From Trebonia sp963767685 (GTDB lineage: Bacteria > Actinomycetota > Actinomycetes > Streptosporangiales > Streptosporangiaceae), in NCBI GenBank assembly GCA_963767685.1, contig CAVYEZ010000001.1, positions 744,001-808,000 of the forward strand: a stretch of DNA of 64,000 nt, written 5' to 3'. Each line of letters opens with the position of its first letter. Within the stretch, counting starts at the first letter, position 1. The notes below the pieces were generated by a model that ran no database searches, had not been told where the DNA came from, and saw only the letters and a program-made list of their open reading frames with translations. This document shows, piece after piece, positions 25,039 to 34,159 of the stretch. A program made the translations under genes and the position numbers.

Positions 25039-26298
25039 ATGGACAAGAAGTTCGCGAGGCGCATCTCCGGCGCCGCGCTCGCGGCCGCGGCCGCACTGGC
25101 CCTGGCTGCGTGCAGCAGCAGCGGCAGTTCGTCCGGTGGCAGCAGCAGCGGTACCACCACCCTCAAGCTCGTGGTCGCCGACTACGGCACTGGCCCGAGC
25201 AACGCCAGCGCGAAGTACTGGGACGGCATCGTCACCGCCTTCGAGAAGGTTCACCCGAACATCAAGGTCAACGTCACCTCGATCGCCTGGACCAACTTCG
25301 ACCAGCAGGTCCAGACGATGATCCAGAACAAGCAGTACCCGGACATCACCGAGGGCGACTACTTCTCCAACTACGCCAAGGACGGCCTGCTCTACCCCGC
25401 CTCGGACGTGCTGTCGGACCCGGGCAACCTGCTGCAGACGTTCCAGGCGCAGGGCACCTACAGCGGCACCCAGTACGGCATGCCGTTCACCACCTCGAGC
25501 CGGACCCTCTTCTACAACAAGAAGCTGTTCACGCAGGCGGGCATCACGTCCGCCCCGCAGACCTGGGCCGGCATCCAGGCCGACGCCGCCAAGATCAAGA
25601 AGCTCGGCGACGTCGGCTTCGGCCTGCCCCTCGGCTCTGAGGAGGCCCAGGCCGAGTCGCTGCTGTGGATGCTCGGCGACGGCGGCGGTTACCAGACCGC
25701 CGGCAAGTACACCATCAACAGCGCGGCCAACGTCACCGCCTTCACCTTCCTCAAGGGCCTGGTCTCCGCCGGTGACACCGAGCCCAACCCGGGCACCGTC
25801 AACCGCACCGACCTCTGGCAGCAGTTCGCGCAGGGCAAGATCGGCATGATCAACGGCTCGCCGGCGCTCATCCCGATCATCCAGTCGGCCGGCGTGCTCC
25901 AGTCGTCCGACTGGACCTCGGTGCCGATCGCGGGCAAGGCCGGCCCGCTGACCGACACCCTCGGAGTCTGCGACAACGTCGCGGCGTTCAAGCCGAACGG
26001 CCACGAGGCGCAGATCAAGGAGTTCCTGGACTTCGCCTACCAGGACAAGTACCAGATCGCCTTCGACAAGGAGTACGACCTGCTCCCCGCGACGACCACG
26101 GCGAGCAAGGCACTGGCCTCCGACTCGGTCTTCGGCCCGTTCCTCACCGCGCTGCCCAACTCGGTGCAGTACCCGAGCGACACCTCCTGGGCCAACGTGA
26201 AGGCCAAGATCCAGCAGACGATCGGCACCGCGGTCACCGGCAGCCCGTCTACGGAACTGTCGCAGCTGCAGCAGATCGCCACCACGTCGGCCAGCTGA
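25039..26298 (+). CDS. Sugar ABC transporter substrate-binding lipoprotein (family 1)
   Basis: 419-aa receptor with a lipoprotein signal (MDKKFARR, hydrophobic core, LAAC lipobox at about Cys 27) and a Ser/Gly linker. The mature part (IVTAFEKVHPNIKVNVTSIAWTNF, MPFTTSSRTLFYNKKLF, AQGKIGMINGSPALI) is typical of the family that binds oligosaccharides or amino sugars. It heads an operon with two permeases, a ROK repressor, a ROK kinase and nagB, so N-acetylglucosamine or chitobiose is the likely ligand (inference). The ribosome site is a purine-rich AAGAGAAGAGA. Confidence 0.88.
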   Translation: MDKKFARRISGAALAAAAALALAACSSSGSSSGGSSSGTTTLKLVVADYGTGPSNASAKYWDGIVTAFEKVHPNIKVNVTSIAWTNFDQQVQTMIQNKQYPDITEGDYFSNYAKDGLLYPASDVLSDPGNLLQTFQAQGTYSGTQYGMPFTTSSRTLFYNKKLFTQAGITSAPQTWAGIQADAAKIKKLGDVGFGLPLGSEEAQAESLLWMLGDGGGYQTAGKYTINSAANVTAFTFLKGLVSAGDTEPNPGTVNRTDLWQQFAQGKIGMINGSPALIPIIQSAGVLQSSDWTSVPIAGKAGPLTDTLGVCDNVAAFKPNGHEAQIKEFLDFAYQDKYQIAFDKEYDLLPATTTASKALASDSVFGPFLTALPNSVQYPSDTSWANVKAKIQQTIGTAVTGSPSTELSQLQQIATTSAS

Positions 26299-26316
26299 GA
26301 TAGTCAGCTGACCGAT

Positions 26317-26359
26317 GCCGCGCGGGGCCTGGCTCCCCCTCCGCCGGGTCCCGCGCGGC
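26317..26359 (+). other. Intercistronic hairpin downstream of the binding-protein gene
   Basis: GCCGCGCGGG (26317-26326) pairs with CCCGCGCGGC (26350-26359). Hairpins at this place in sugar operons protect the receptor mRNA or reduce read-through, giving more receptor than permease. No U run follows. Confidence 0.6.
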
Positions 26360-26388
26360 CCCACCCCTAAGAGGATGCCCGTTTAAAG

Positions 26389-27282
26389 ATGACAGTGATG
26401 CCCGCCCTCCGCCGCCTGGTGCCGTTGCTGTGGCTCGGCCCGGCCATCGCGCTCATCGGCGTGGTCGTGCTCTGGCCGGTCGTGGTCATGGTGCAGTCGT
26501 CGTTCCAGCAGATCGGCGGCGAAGGCTTCGTCGCCGGCTACAACGGCACCACCAACTACACCAACCTCTTCCACGAGCCCGACTTCGTCTCCGTCCTGCT
26601 GCGCACCGTGGTCTGGGTCGTGGTCGTCGTGGCCGTGACCATGCTCATCTCGCTCGGCCTGGCGCAGCTCTTCCACCAGAAGTTCCCCGGCCGCCAGGTG
26701 ACCCGGTGGGCGCTCATCATCCCGTGGGCCGCCTCGGTGATGATGACCGCGCTGATCTTCAAGTGGGCGCTCGACCCGAACGTCGGCGTCATCAACGTGA
26801 TCCTGCACCACATCGGCGTGGTCAAGCAGCTCGGCTCCAACCAGGCGGACTGGCTCGGCAACCCGACCAGCGCGCTGGCCTGGATGATGGCCGTCGCGAT
26901 CTTCGTCTCGCTGCCGTTCACCACCTACGCCCTCCTGTCCGGCCTGCAGGGGATCCCCGGCGATGTGTACGAGGCGGCCTCGATCGACGGCGCGACCTCC
27001 TGGCGGTCCTACCTCGGGGTGACGCTGCCGCTGCTGCGCCCGGCCATCCTGGTCGCGACGCTGATCAACGTCATCAACGTCTTCAACTCGTTCCCGATCA
27101 TCTGGGAGATGACCCGCGGCGGTCCCGGCTACGAGACCTCGACCTCCACCATCTACATGATCGACCTCAAGGTGAGCGACGTCGGCCAGGCGGCGTCCAT
27201 GTCGGTCTTCAACTTCCTGCTGGTCATCGTCATCGTCCTCGTCTACCTCAGCACCACCCGCTGGAAGGAGCAGGTCGGCTGA
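26389..27282 (+). CDS. Sugar ABC transporter permease, MalF type
   Basis: 297-aa membrane permease with about six helices and the EAA loop (GDVYEAASIDGATSWRSYLGVTLPLLRP). First of the two permeases. ATG 26389 has no strong ribosome site; ATG 26398 is an alternative. The stop overlaps the next gene by one base. No ATPase gene is present in this cluster; actinomycetes often use a shared MsiK ATPase. Confidence 0.87.
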   Translation: MTVMPALRRLVPLLWLGPAIALIGVVVLWPVVVMVQSSFQQIGGEGFVAGYNGTTNYTNLFHEPDFVSVLLRTVVWVVVVVAVTMLISLGLAQLFHQKFPGRQVTRWALIIPWAASVMMTALIFKWALDPNVGVINVILHHIGVVKQLGSNQADWLGNPTSALAWMMAVAIFVSLPFTTYALLSGLQGIPGDVYEAASIDGATSWRSYLGVTLPLLRPAILVATLINVINVFNSFPIIWEMTRGGPGYETSTSTIYMIDLKVSDVGQAASMSVFNFLLVIVIVLVYLSTTRWKEQVG

Positions 27283-28160
27283 TGATCACCACGACCAAGC
27301 CCGCCCCGCGGCTCAGCGGCACCGCCCGGTCGGCGCCGCGGCGCTCCCGGCCGCTGCGCACCTGGGTCATCGCCATCGCGGCCTACGTCATCGCCGCCAT
27401 CTTCGTGCTGCCGTATCTCGAGATGCTCATCATGGCGCTGCGGCCGAACAACGAGCTCGGCCTGGCCACCATCCTCCCGAAGCACTGGACCTTCTCGAAC
27501 TTCACCACGCTGTGGTCAACCGGCCTGGGCGGCAGCATCGGCACCAGCCTGGAGATCGCCGCCGGCGCCACCGTCATCGTCCTGCTCGTCGCCCTGCCCG
27601 CCGCCTACTGCACCGCGCGCCGCCGCTTCCGCGGCCGCACCGCCTTCCTGCTGCTCGTCCTCGCCACCCAGATGTTCCAGCCGGCCGCCATGCTGGTCGG
27701 CATCCAGCGCGAGTTCGTCAACTTCGGCCTGCCCCCGACGCTGTCGCTCGTCATCGTCGACGCCGGCTTCAACCTCGCCTTCGCGGTCTGGATACTCAAC
27801 GCCTTCTTCTCCTCGATCCCCGCCGAGCTCGAGGAGGCGTCGATGGTCGACGGCCTCGGCCGGCTGGGCGCCCTGACCAGGATCACGCTGCCGCTGGCCG
27901 CCCCGGGCATCGTGACCGCCCTGATCTTCACGTTCATCGCCGCCTGGAACGAGTTCCTGGTCGCCCTCACGCTCAGCCTCGGGCAGTCACCGTCGCAGCA
28001 GCCGCTGACGGTGGCGATCAACAACTACATCGGGGAGTACTCTGTCGACTGGGGACACCTGTTCGCGGCTGGCCTGGTCGCCACTGTGCCGGTAATCATC
28101 TTGTTCGCATTCATCGAGCGGCGCGTCGTGAGCGGCCTGACAGCGGGAGCGGTTAAGTGA
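27282..28160 (+). CDS. Sugar ABC transporter permease, MalG type
   Basis: 292-aa second permease. A basic N-terminus is followed by six helices and the EAA loop (AELEEASMVDGLGRLGALTRITLPLAAPG). ATG 27282 overlaps the TGA of the first permease. The 3' end overlaps the GTGA start of the ROK regulator, so transport and regulation are on one transcript. Confidence 0.87.
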   Translation: MITTTKPAPRLSGTARSAPRRSRPLRTWVIAIAAYVIAAIFVLPYLEMLIMALRPNNELGLATILPKHWTFSNFTTLWSTGLGGSIGTSLEIAAGATVIVLLVALPAAYCTARRRFRGRTAFLLLVLATQMFQPAAMLVGIQREFVNFGLPPTLSLVIVDAGFNLAFAVWILNAFFSSIPAELEEASMVDGLGRLGALTRITLPLAAPGIVTALIFTFIAAWNEFLVALTLSLGQSPSQQPLTVAINNYIGEYSVDWGHLFAAGLVATVPVIILFAFIERRVVSGLTAGAVK

Positions 28161-29266
28161 ACTCAGGCGGAGTGCGTCCCCGCCCGCTGCGCCCGATGGG
28201 CAAGCTGCTGGCGGAGGACACCCGGCGCCACCACCGTTCGCTTATCCTCCAGCACCTGTTCGCGGAAGGCCCCGCCTCCCGCGCCGACCTGGCCCGGGCG
28301 ACCGGGCTCACCCGGGTGACGGTCTCCGACCTGGTGGGCGGGCTCATCGCCGACGGCCTGCTCGGCGAGCTCGGCGCGCCGGCCGAGAGCAAGGTCGGCA
28401 AGCCGCCGACGCTGGTCGGCCTGCTGCCCGATGCCGCGCACATCGTCGCGCTCGACCTCTCGTCCCTCGACCGGATGGCCGGGGCCGTCGTCAACCTGTC
28501 CGGCCAGGTCAAGGACCGCGTGGAGGTACCGCTTCACGGCGCCTGCGGTCAGGAGGCGGTCGGCCTCGCCGTCGGCCTGGCCGAGAAGCTGCGCGACGCC
28601 ATCGACGGGCCGGTGCTCGGCGTCGGCGTCGGCACCCCCGGCGTCGTCGACGGGCACGGCGTGGTGCTCGTCGCGGACAACCTCCACTGGGCCGGGGTCG
28701 ACCTGACCGGCATCATCCGCCGACGGCTCGACCTGCCCGTCTACGTCGCCAACGACGCCAACACCGCGGTGCTGGCCGAGTACACCTTCGGCGGCACCAC
28801 CGCGGCGGACCTGATGCTGCTGCGCATCGAGACCGGTGTCGGCGCCGGCCTTGTCGTCGGCGGCGCGCTCGTCCAGGGGCACGCCTGGGCCGCGGGCGAG
28901 ATCGGCCACGTCGTCGTCGAGCGCGGGGGCGCGCCCTGCGCCTGCGGCCGGACCGGCTGCCTGGAAACGATCCTGGCCGCGACGCAGTTGCGGCGCGGCC
29001 TGCGCCCGCTGGCGTCCGTCGGCACCGTGCTCGGCGATGTGCTGTCGCCGGTGGTCGCCGCGCTCAACCTGCACGAGGTCGTGCTCGCGGGACCGCTCGA
29101 CCTGCTCGACGGCGACCTGCGCGAAGCGCTCGACGCGACGATCAGGCAGCGGGTGATGGCCGACTCGGCGGCCGACCTGGTTGTGCGCATGTCGCCGCTT
29201 GGCGACGACGTCGTGCTGGTCGGCGCGGCGGTGCTGGTGCTCTCAGGTGAGCTGGGCGTCTCGTGA
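28157..29266 (+). CDS. ROK family transcriptional regulator
   Basis: 369 aa: an N-terminal winged helix (about 25-80, SRADLARATGLTRVTVSDLV) joined to a ROK sugar-binding domain with the zinc motif CACGRTGCLE. The catalytic Asp is retained in the ANDAN region. Related proteins (NagC, XylR) repress sugar operons and release DNA on binding the sugar or its phosphate. The GTG start overlaps the permease stop. The C-terminal portion lacks the second ATP-binding segment of kinases and is shortened, consistent with a regulator. Confidence 0.86.
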   Translation: MNSGGVRPRPLRPMGKLLAEDTRRHHRSLILQHLFAEGPASRADLARATGLTRVTVSDLVGGLIADGLLGELGAPAESKVGKPPTLVGLLPDAAHIVALDLSSLDRMAGAVVNLSGQVKDRVEVPLHGACGQEAVGLAVGLAEKLRDAIDGPVLGVGVGTPGVVDGHGVVLVADNLHWAGVDLTGIIRRRLDLPVYVANDANTAVLAEYTFGGTTAADLMLLRIETGVGAGLVVGGALVQGHAWAAGEIGHVVVERGGAPCACGRTGCLETILAATQLRRGLRPLASVGTVLGDVLSPVVAALNLHEVVLAGPLDLLDGDLREALDATIRQRVMADSAADLVVRMSPLGDDVVLVGAAVLVLSGELGVS

Positions 29267-30174
29267 CCAGCACCCTGAGAGTCGGCCTGGACATCGGGGC
29301 GACCAAGATCCTCGGCGCCGTGATCGACGCCGACGGCACCGTCATCACGCAGACCCGCCAGGACACCCTCCCGGGCCCGGACGGGGTCCTCGACACCACG
29401 ACCACCGTCCTCGACCTGCTCGCCACCGCGCTCGACGGCGCCCTGCCGACGCGGGTCGGCATCGGGATCCCGGGGATCGTCGACCGCCACCGCGGCACGG
29501 TGGCCCACGCCGTCAACCTCGGCCTCGGCGGCGAGTGGTTCCCGCTCGCCGACCAGCTGGCCGACCGCACCGGCGCCACCGTCATCGTGGAGAACGACCT
29601 GAACGCGGCCACCTGGGGCGCCCACGTGCTCAGCGGCGCCGACGATCTGGCCTACCTCGCCCTCGGTACCGGCCTGGCGGCCGGCTTCGTGCTGTCGGGA
29701 ACCCTGCGCCGCGGCATCCACGGCGCGGCCGGCGAGATCGGGCACGTGCCGGTGGACCCGGCCGGCTCGCTGTGCTCGTGCGGGCAGCGCGGCTGCCTGG
29801 AGCTGCGCGCCTCCGGCTCCGCCCTGTCCGCCGCCTGGCCGACCCCGGGCGGCCAGCCGCCGGCCGAGGCCCTGTTCGCCGCGGCGGCGGCGGGAAACCC
29901 GGAAGCGGTCGCGGCCCGTGACCGCTTCGCCGCCGGGGTGGCCGACGCGATCAGGATGCTTGGCCTGGCGGTCGACCCGGCCGCGATCATCATCGGCGGC
30001 GGCGTCGCGCACGTGGGCGAGCCGCTGCTCGCCGCGGTCACCGCGGCGCTGCGGTCGCAGGCGGCGGCGTCGCCGTTCCTCGCCGCCCTCGGCCTGGCCG
30101 ACCGCGTCCGGCTGCTGCCCGGCCGGCTGCCCGTCGGCGCGATCGGGGCTGCCCTGATCGAGAATGCCGGGTGA
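29263..30174 (+). CDS. ROK family sugar kinase (glucokinase or N-acetylglucosamine kinase)
   Basis: 303 aa; DIGATKILGAVID ATP-binding start, VENDLNAATWG catalytic Asp region, and CSCGQRGCLE zinc motif. The presence of nagB next to it favours N-acetylglucosamine or glucosamine over glucose as substrate. GTG start overlaps the regulator stop (GTGA). Confidence 0.85.
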   Translation: MTSTLRVGLDIGATKILGAVIDADGTVITQTRQDTLPGPDGVLDTTTTVLDLLATALDGALPTRVGIGIPGIVDRHRGTVAHAVNLGLGGEWFPLADQLADRTGATVIVENDLNAATWGAHVLSGADDLAYLALGTGLAAGFVLSGTLRRGIHGAAGEIGHVPVDPAGSLCSCGQRGCLELRASGSALSAAWPTPGGQPPAEALFAAAAAGNPEAVAARDRFAAGVADAIRMLGLAVDPAAIIIGGGVAHVGEPLLAAVTAALRSQAAASPFLAALGLADRVRLLPGRLPVGAIGAALIENAG

Positions 30175-30230
30175 GCGCCCGGCAGGCGCGTAATGCCCGC
30201 TGAAGGGCGCGAGATGAAGGGAAGCTGCTG

Positions 30231-31016
30231 ATGGAGGTCGTGCCGCTCGGATCGGCCGACGAGATCGCCGTGCTGGCCGCGGACACCGTGGAGGCGGTCG
30301 TCCGGCGCAAGCCCGCCGCGGTCCTCGGGCTGGCCACGGGGTCGACCCCGCTGCCGGCCTACCGCGAGCTGCGCCGCCGCCACGCGGCCGGCGCCGGCCC
30401 CGGCTACGCGGCGGTGACCTGCTTCAACCTCGACGAGTACGTCGGCCTGCCGGCCGGCCAGGCGCAGAGCTACCGGGCCACGATCGCCCGCGAGCTGACC
30501 GACGGCCTGGACATCGGCCCAGATCAGGTGAACGGCCCCGACCCGAGTCCCGACGGGCTGCCGACGGCGGGGGAGCGGTACGAGGCGCTGATCGCGGCCG
30601 CGGGCGGGGTCGACCTGCAGTTCCTCGGCATCGGTTCCGACGGTCACCTGGCCTTCAATGAGCCCGGGTCGTCGCTGGCCAGCCGCACCAGGATCAAGAC
30701 CCTCACCACGCAGACGCGCAAGGACAACGCCCGGTTCTTCGGCTCGGCCGATGAGGTGCCCACCCACGTGCTAACCCAGGGCATCGGCACCATCCTCCAG
30801 GCCCGCCACCTGCTGCTCATCGTCACCGGGGAAGGCAAGGCGGCGGCGGTGGCGGCCGCCGTGGAGGGGCCGGTCTCGGCGTCCTGCCCGGCGTCGGCGC
30901 TGCAACTGCACCCGCACGTCACCGTGCTGCTCGACCGGGCCGCCGCCGCCCGCCTCGACCGCCTCGACTACTACCGCGAGGTGTACGCGGCCAAGCCGGC
31001 GTGGCAGGGCCTGTAG
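30231..31016 (+). CDS. nagB: Glucosamine-6-phosphate deaminase
   Basis: 261 aa; converts glucosamine-6-phosphate to fructose-6-phosphate and ammonia. Motifs: LGLATGSTPLPAYRELRR, CFNLDEYVGL with the catalytic Asp, FLGIGSDGHLAFNEPGSS, and LTQGIGTILQARHLLLIVTGEGKA. Purine-rich GAAGGGAAG precedes ATG 30231. A deacetylase (nagA) is not in the window, so either it is encoded elsewhere or the substrate is free glucosamine. Confidence 0.93.
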   Translation: MEVVPLGSADEIAVLAADTVEAVVRRKPAAVLGLATGSTPLPAYRELRRRHAAGAGPGYAAVTCFNLDEYVGLPAGQAQSYRATIARELTDGLDIGPDQVNGPDPSPDGLPTAGERYEALIAAAGGVDLQFLGIGSDGHLAFNEPGSSLASRTRIKTLTTQTRKDNARFFGSADEVPTHVLTQGIGTILQARHLLLIVTGEGKAAAVAAAVEGPVSASCPASALQLHPHVTVLLDRAAAARLDRLDYYREVYAAKPAWQGL

Positions 31017-31125
31017 ATCGGCCAACCGGTACTGGTCGCGTCGGATGGTAGCCTCCCTACTCGCTTGCGTAAGCATGAGAAACTGGACCAGTAACATCTC
31101 CGACCAAGGAGGCCGAGCCAGCCAC

Positions 31126-31539
31126 GTGACTGCCACACCAAGGGCCATCGAGCTCACCGAGACCGCCGCGCTCGCCGCGGCCGAGAAGCTGGCCGCTGAC
31201 ATCGTCGCCTACGACGTCAGCGACCAGCTCGCGATCACCGACGTGTTCCTGCTGTGCTCCGGGGCCAACGACCGGCAGGTCCGCTCGATCATCGACGAGG
31301 TAGAGCTCAGGCTCAAGCAGGCGGGCGCCACCCTGGTACGCCGCGAGGGCGAGAACGAGGGACGCTGGGTGCTGCTTGACTACGGCGACATCGTGGTCCA
31401 CGTCCAGAACAAGGAGGAGCGCGTCTTCTACGCGCTCGAGCGGATCTGGAAGGACTGCCCGGTCATCCCCCTGCCCGAGGCGGCCACCGTAGGCAACCCG
31501 CCCGTGGTTGGCAGCACGGTGAGCGGAGACGCGCGCTGA
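31126..31539 (+). CDS. rsfS: Ribosome silencing factor
   Basis: 137 aa; binds L14 and blocks subunit joining when nutrients are scarce. The family pattern is DVSDQLAITDVFLLCSGANDRQVRSIIDEVE, EGRWVLLDYGDIVVHV and ERVFYALERIWKDCP. Start taken as GTG 31126, with AAGGAGG at 31106-31112 (spacing a little long). The stop overlaps the phosphatase start. Confidence 0.93.
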   Translation: MTATPRAIELTETAALAAAEKLAADIVAYDVSDQLAITDVFLLCSGANDRQVRSIIDEVELRLKQAGATLVRREGENEGRWVLLDYGDIVVHVQNKEERVFYALERIWKDCPVIPLPEAATVGNPPVVGSTVSGDAR

Positions 31540-32186
31540 GCACAGCCAAGCGGCTCGTGCTGTGGCGGCACGGCCAGACGACCTGGAACGTCGAGCACCG
31601 GTTCCAGGGGCAGACGGACATCCCACTTGACGAGACCGGCGTCGTGCAGGCCGAGCAGGCCGCCCGCCGCCTGGCGACGCTGCGTCCGGACGCGATCTTC
31701 TCCTCCGACCTGACCCGCGCCCAGCAGACCGCCGCTCCGCTGGCCCGGCTGACCGGCTTGCCGGTAACGCTGGACAAGGACCTGCGCGAGCGGTTCGGCG
31801 GCGACTGGGAGGGCCTGTCCGACGCGGAGATCCGCGAGCGCTACCCGGCCGAGCGGGCCACCTGGAACCCGCCCAACGGCGAGTCGAGCCGGGCCGTCGC
31901 CGACCGGGTGGCGGTCGTGCTCGACCGCGTCGCCGAGTCCCTCGGCGACGGCCAGCTCGCGGTCTTGGTCAGCCACGGCGCGGCGCTCCGCATCGGCATG
32001 GAGCGCTTCCTCGGCATCTTCGTCGAGGACACCCCGATCCTCGGCGGCCTGGCGAACTGCTCCTGGTCCGTCATTGAACTCAGGAACGGCCGCCGGCGCC
32101 TGCAGGAGTACAACGCCGGCTCCTCCCCGACCCGGTGGTCATCGGCGACGACCAGTAACAAGCGCCAGAGTCAGCACCGGCATTAA
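31536..32186 (+). CDS. Histidine phosphatase family protein (phosphoglycerate mutase-like)
   Basis: 216 aa; cytoplasmic 2H phosphatase. Catalytic LWRHGQTTWN with the nucleophile His near residue 11, SSDLTRAQQTA and the second His in VLVSHGAALR. Homologues begin 6-8 residues before LWRHG; the only codon placing a start there is CTG 31536, which overlaps the rsfS TGA and has GGAG seven bases upstream. GTG 31557 would give a protein starting VLWRHG and cut the first strand. The rsfS-phosphatase pair is standard in actinobacteria; substrates vary. Confidence 0.86.
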   Translation: MSTAKRLVLWRHGQTTWNVEHRFQGQTDIPLDETGVVQAEQAARRLATLRPDAIFSSDLTRAQQTAAPLARLTGLPVTLDKDLRERFGGDWEGLSDAEIRERYPAERATWNPPNGESSRAVADRVAVVLDRVAESLGDGQLAVLVSHGAALRIGMERFLGIFVEDTPILGGLANCSWSVIELRNGRRRLQEYNAGSSPTRWSSATTSNKRQSQHRH

Positions 32187-32269
32187 CCCGAACGACCGCG
32201 TGCCTCCGCCGCGCACCCTCACGACCCTCAGGACGCGGGGCGGGCGGGACCGGCGAAGCACGCGGCCGT

Positions 32270-32296
32270 TCGGGCAAAAAATGGTTTTTCTCCCGA
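32270..32296. other. Inverted repeat upstream of the ABC exporter genes
   Basis: TCGGG-c-AAAAA at 32270-32280 is mirrored by TTTTT-ct-CCCGA at 32285-32296. It lies 28 bases before the exporter start and could be an operator or a processing hairpin. Confidence 0.45.
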
Positions 32297-32323
32297 CCCG
32301 CCGAAGAACTAGGGTGGCGAACC

Positions 32324-34159
32324 GTGGCCGTAGCCAATGTCGGCGCGCTTGTCGCGGGCGGCAGCAGAATCAGCGGGCGGCAGTCGTGGCGCCTGCTGTG
32401 GGCGTCGAGCAAGCCGCTGAGCGCGGGCGTCCTCGCGTGGGCGGCGCTTGACACCTTCGACGGGCCGTTCGTAGTCGCCGCCTTCGGGTTCGTGGTCGGC
32501 GCGGTCCCCGCGGCCATCAGGGACGGCATGTCGTCGGCGGCCGGTGACCGGCTGATCGCGGCCCTGGTCGTCGCCGCGCTGCTGTACGCGGGGTCGCTGA
32601 TCCTCGACCCGGCCGGCGCCGCGCTCGGCACCGCCGCGAGCCAGCGGATCGGCGGCCAGCTGCAGGCCCGGCTGCTGACCGCCGTCACCGCCCCGGTTAC
32701 CGTCGCCCACCTGGAGGACCAGGAGACGCTGAACCGGCTCGCCTCAGCCGAAGGGTCGCTGACCGGCTTCTTCCCCGGCAACGCCCCGGTGACGTGGGTG
32801 GGCTCGGTCGCGGGCCGCTTGTCCGGCGTCATCGGCTGCGCCGTGATCGCGGCGTACTTCTGGTGGCTGGGCCTGCTGCTGCTCCTCATGTGGCTCACGG
32901 TGCGCCAGGTGATCCTGAAGTCCGTGCTCAGGCAGGCGATCGACATGCGCGGCCAGACCACCGAGATGCGCCGGGCCTGGTACTACACCGGCGTCGGCTC
33001 CAAGGCGCGGGACGCCAAGGAGGTCAGGGTCTTCGGCCTCGCGGAGTTCTTCGGCGGCCGCTACGCACGGCACTTCACCGAGTCGATCAGGGCGGGCCAC
33101 GCCGGGCTGCGCGGGCTGCACAAGCGCGCGGCCGCCTGCTTCGTCGTTGTCACCGGCGGCTACGCCCTCGCGATCGCGGCGATCACCGACGCGGCGCGTA
33201 CCCACGAGATCAGCACCAGGTCGCTGGCGATCATGCTGCCGATGCTCGCGGTCACGGCCGCCGCCGGCAGCGTCTCGATGGACGACATCACGCTCGCCTG
33301 GACCCTGTTCGGCCTGCCGGACGCGGACCGTCTCGAGCAGGACCTGCGGCCCCCGTCCGAGCTCGACGGGTCGGCTGACCCCGGCGACGCCCCGCGCGAG
33401 GCCGTGCGGTTCGAGTCGGTCACGTTCCGCTACCCGACCGGCAACGCTGACGTCCTCGCCGGGGTGGACCTTGAGCTGCGTTCTGGCACGTCCACCGCGC
33501 TCGTCGGGGTCAACGGCGCGGGCAAGTCGACGCTGGTGAGCCTGCTTGCCCGGCTCCGCGACCCGACGGGCGGCCGGATCACGGTCGACGGCGCGGACGT
33601 GCGCACGCTCGACCCGGGCCGGTGGCAGCGCATGATCGCGCTGATGCCGCAGGACCCGGTGCGGTACCCGCTCAGCGCCTACGACAACGTCGCGTTCGGC
33701 GCGCTTGAGCACGCCGACGACCGCAAGGGGGTGGAACGCGCCGCGAAGCTGTCCGGCTTCTCGTCGGTCGTCGAGGGACTGCCGCGCCAGTGGGACACCG
33801 TGCTGTCGCGGGAACTGCCCGGCGGCGCCGAGCTGTCCGGCGGCCAGTGGCAGCGCCTCGCGCTCGCCCGCGCCTTGTTCGCGACCTTCCACGGCGCGCG
33901 CGTCCTCGTGCTCGACGAGCCGACCGCCGCGCTCGACGTCCGCGCCGAGGCCCGCTTCTACGAGCGCTTCCACGAGATCACCGCGGGCCTGACGACGCTG
34001 GTGATCTCGCACCGGTTCGCCACCGTCCGCCGCGCTGAGCGCATCTACGTCCTGGACGGCGGCGTGATCACCGAGCAGGGCAGCCACGACGACCTGGTGC
34101 GGGCCGGCGGCACGTACGCCGAGATGTACGGGCTGCAGGCCGCGAGGTTCGCGCCGTGA
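32324..34159 (+). CDS. ABC exporter, fused membrane/ATPase subunit (first)
   Basis: 611 aa: a six-helix membrane domain (about 1-330), then an ATPase with Walker A GVNGAGKST (about 395), LSGGQWQRLALARAL (about 504), VLVLDEPTAALD (about 526) and VISHRFATV (about 562). The LSGGQWQ signature is common in peptide or antibiotic exporters. GTG start with GGGTGG upstream. It pairs with the next gene as a heterodimer. No precursor peptide or modification enzyme is visible nearby, so the cargo is unknown. Confidence 0.87.
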   Translation: MAVANVGALVAGGSRISGRQSWRLLWASSKPLSAGVLAWAALDTFDGPFVVAAFGFVVGAVPAAIRDGMSSAAGDRLIAALVVAALLYAGSLILDPAGAALGTAASQRIGGQLQARLLTAVTAPVTVAHLEDQETLNRLASAEGSLTGFFPGNAPVTWVGSVAGRLSGVIGCAVIAAYFWWLGLLLLLMWLTVRQVILKSVLRQAIDMRGQTTEMRRAWYYTGVGSKARDAKEVRVFGLAEFFGGRYARHFTESIRAGHAGLRGLHKRAAACFVVVTGGYALAIAAITDAARTHEISTRSLAIMLPMLAVTAAAGSVSMDDITLAWTLFGLPDADRLEQDLRPPSELDGSADPGDAPREAVRFESVTFRYPTGNADVLAGVDLELRSGTSTALVGVNGAGKSTLVSLLARLRDPTGGRITVDGADVRTLDPGRWQRMIALMPQDPVRYPLSAYDNVAFGALEHADDRKGVERAAKLSGFSSVVEGLPRQWDTVLSRELPGGAELSGGQWQRLALARALFATFHGARVLVLDEPTAALDVRAEARFYERFHEITAGLTTLVISHRFATVRRAERIYVLDGGVITEQGSHDDLVRAGGTYAEMYGLQAARFAP

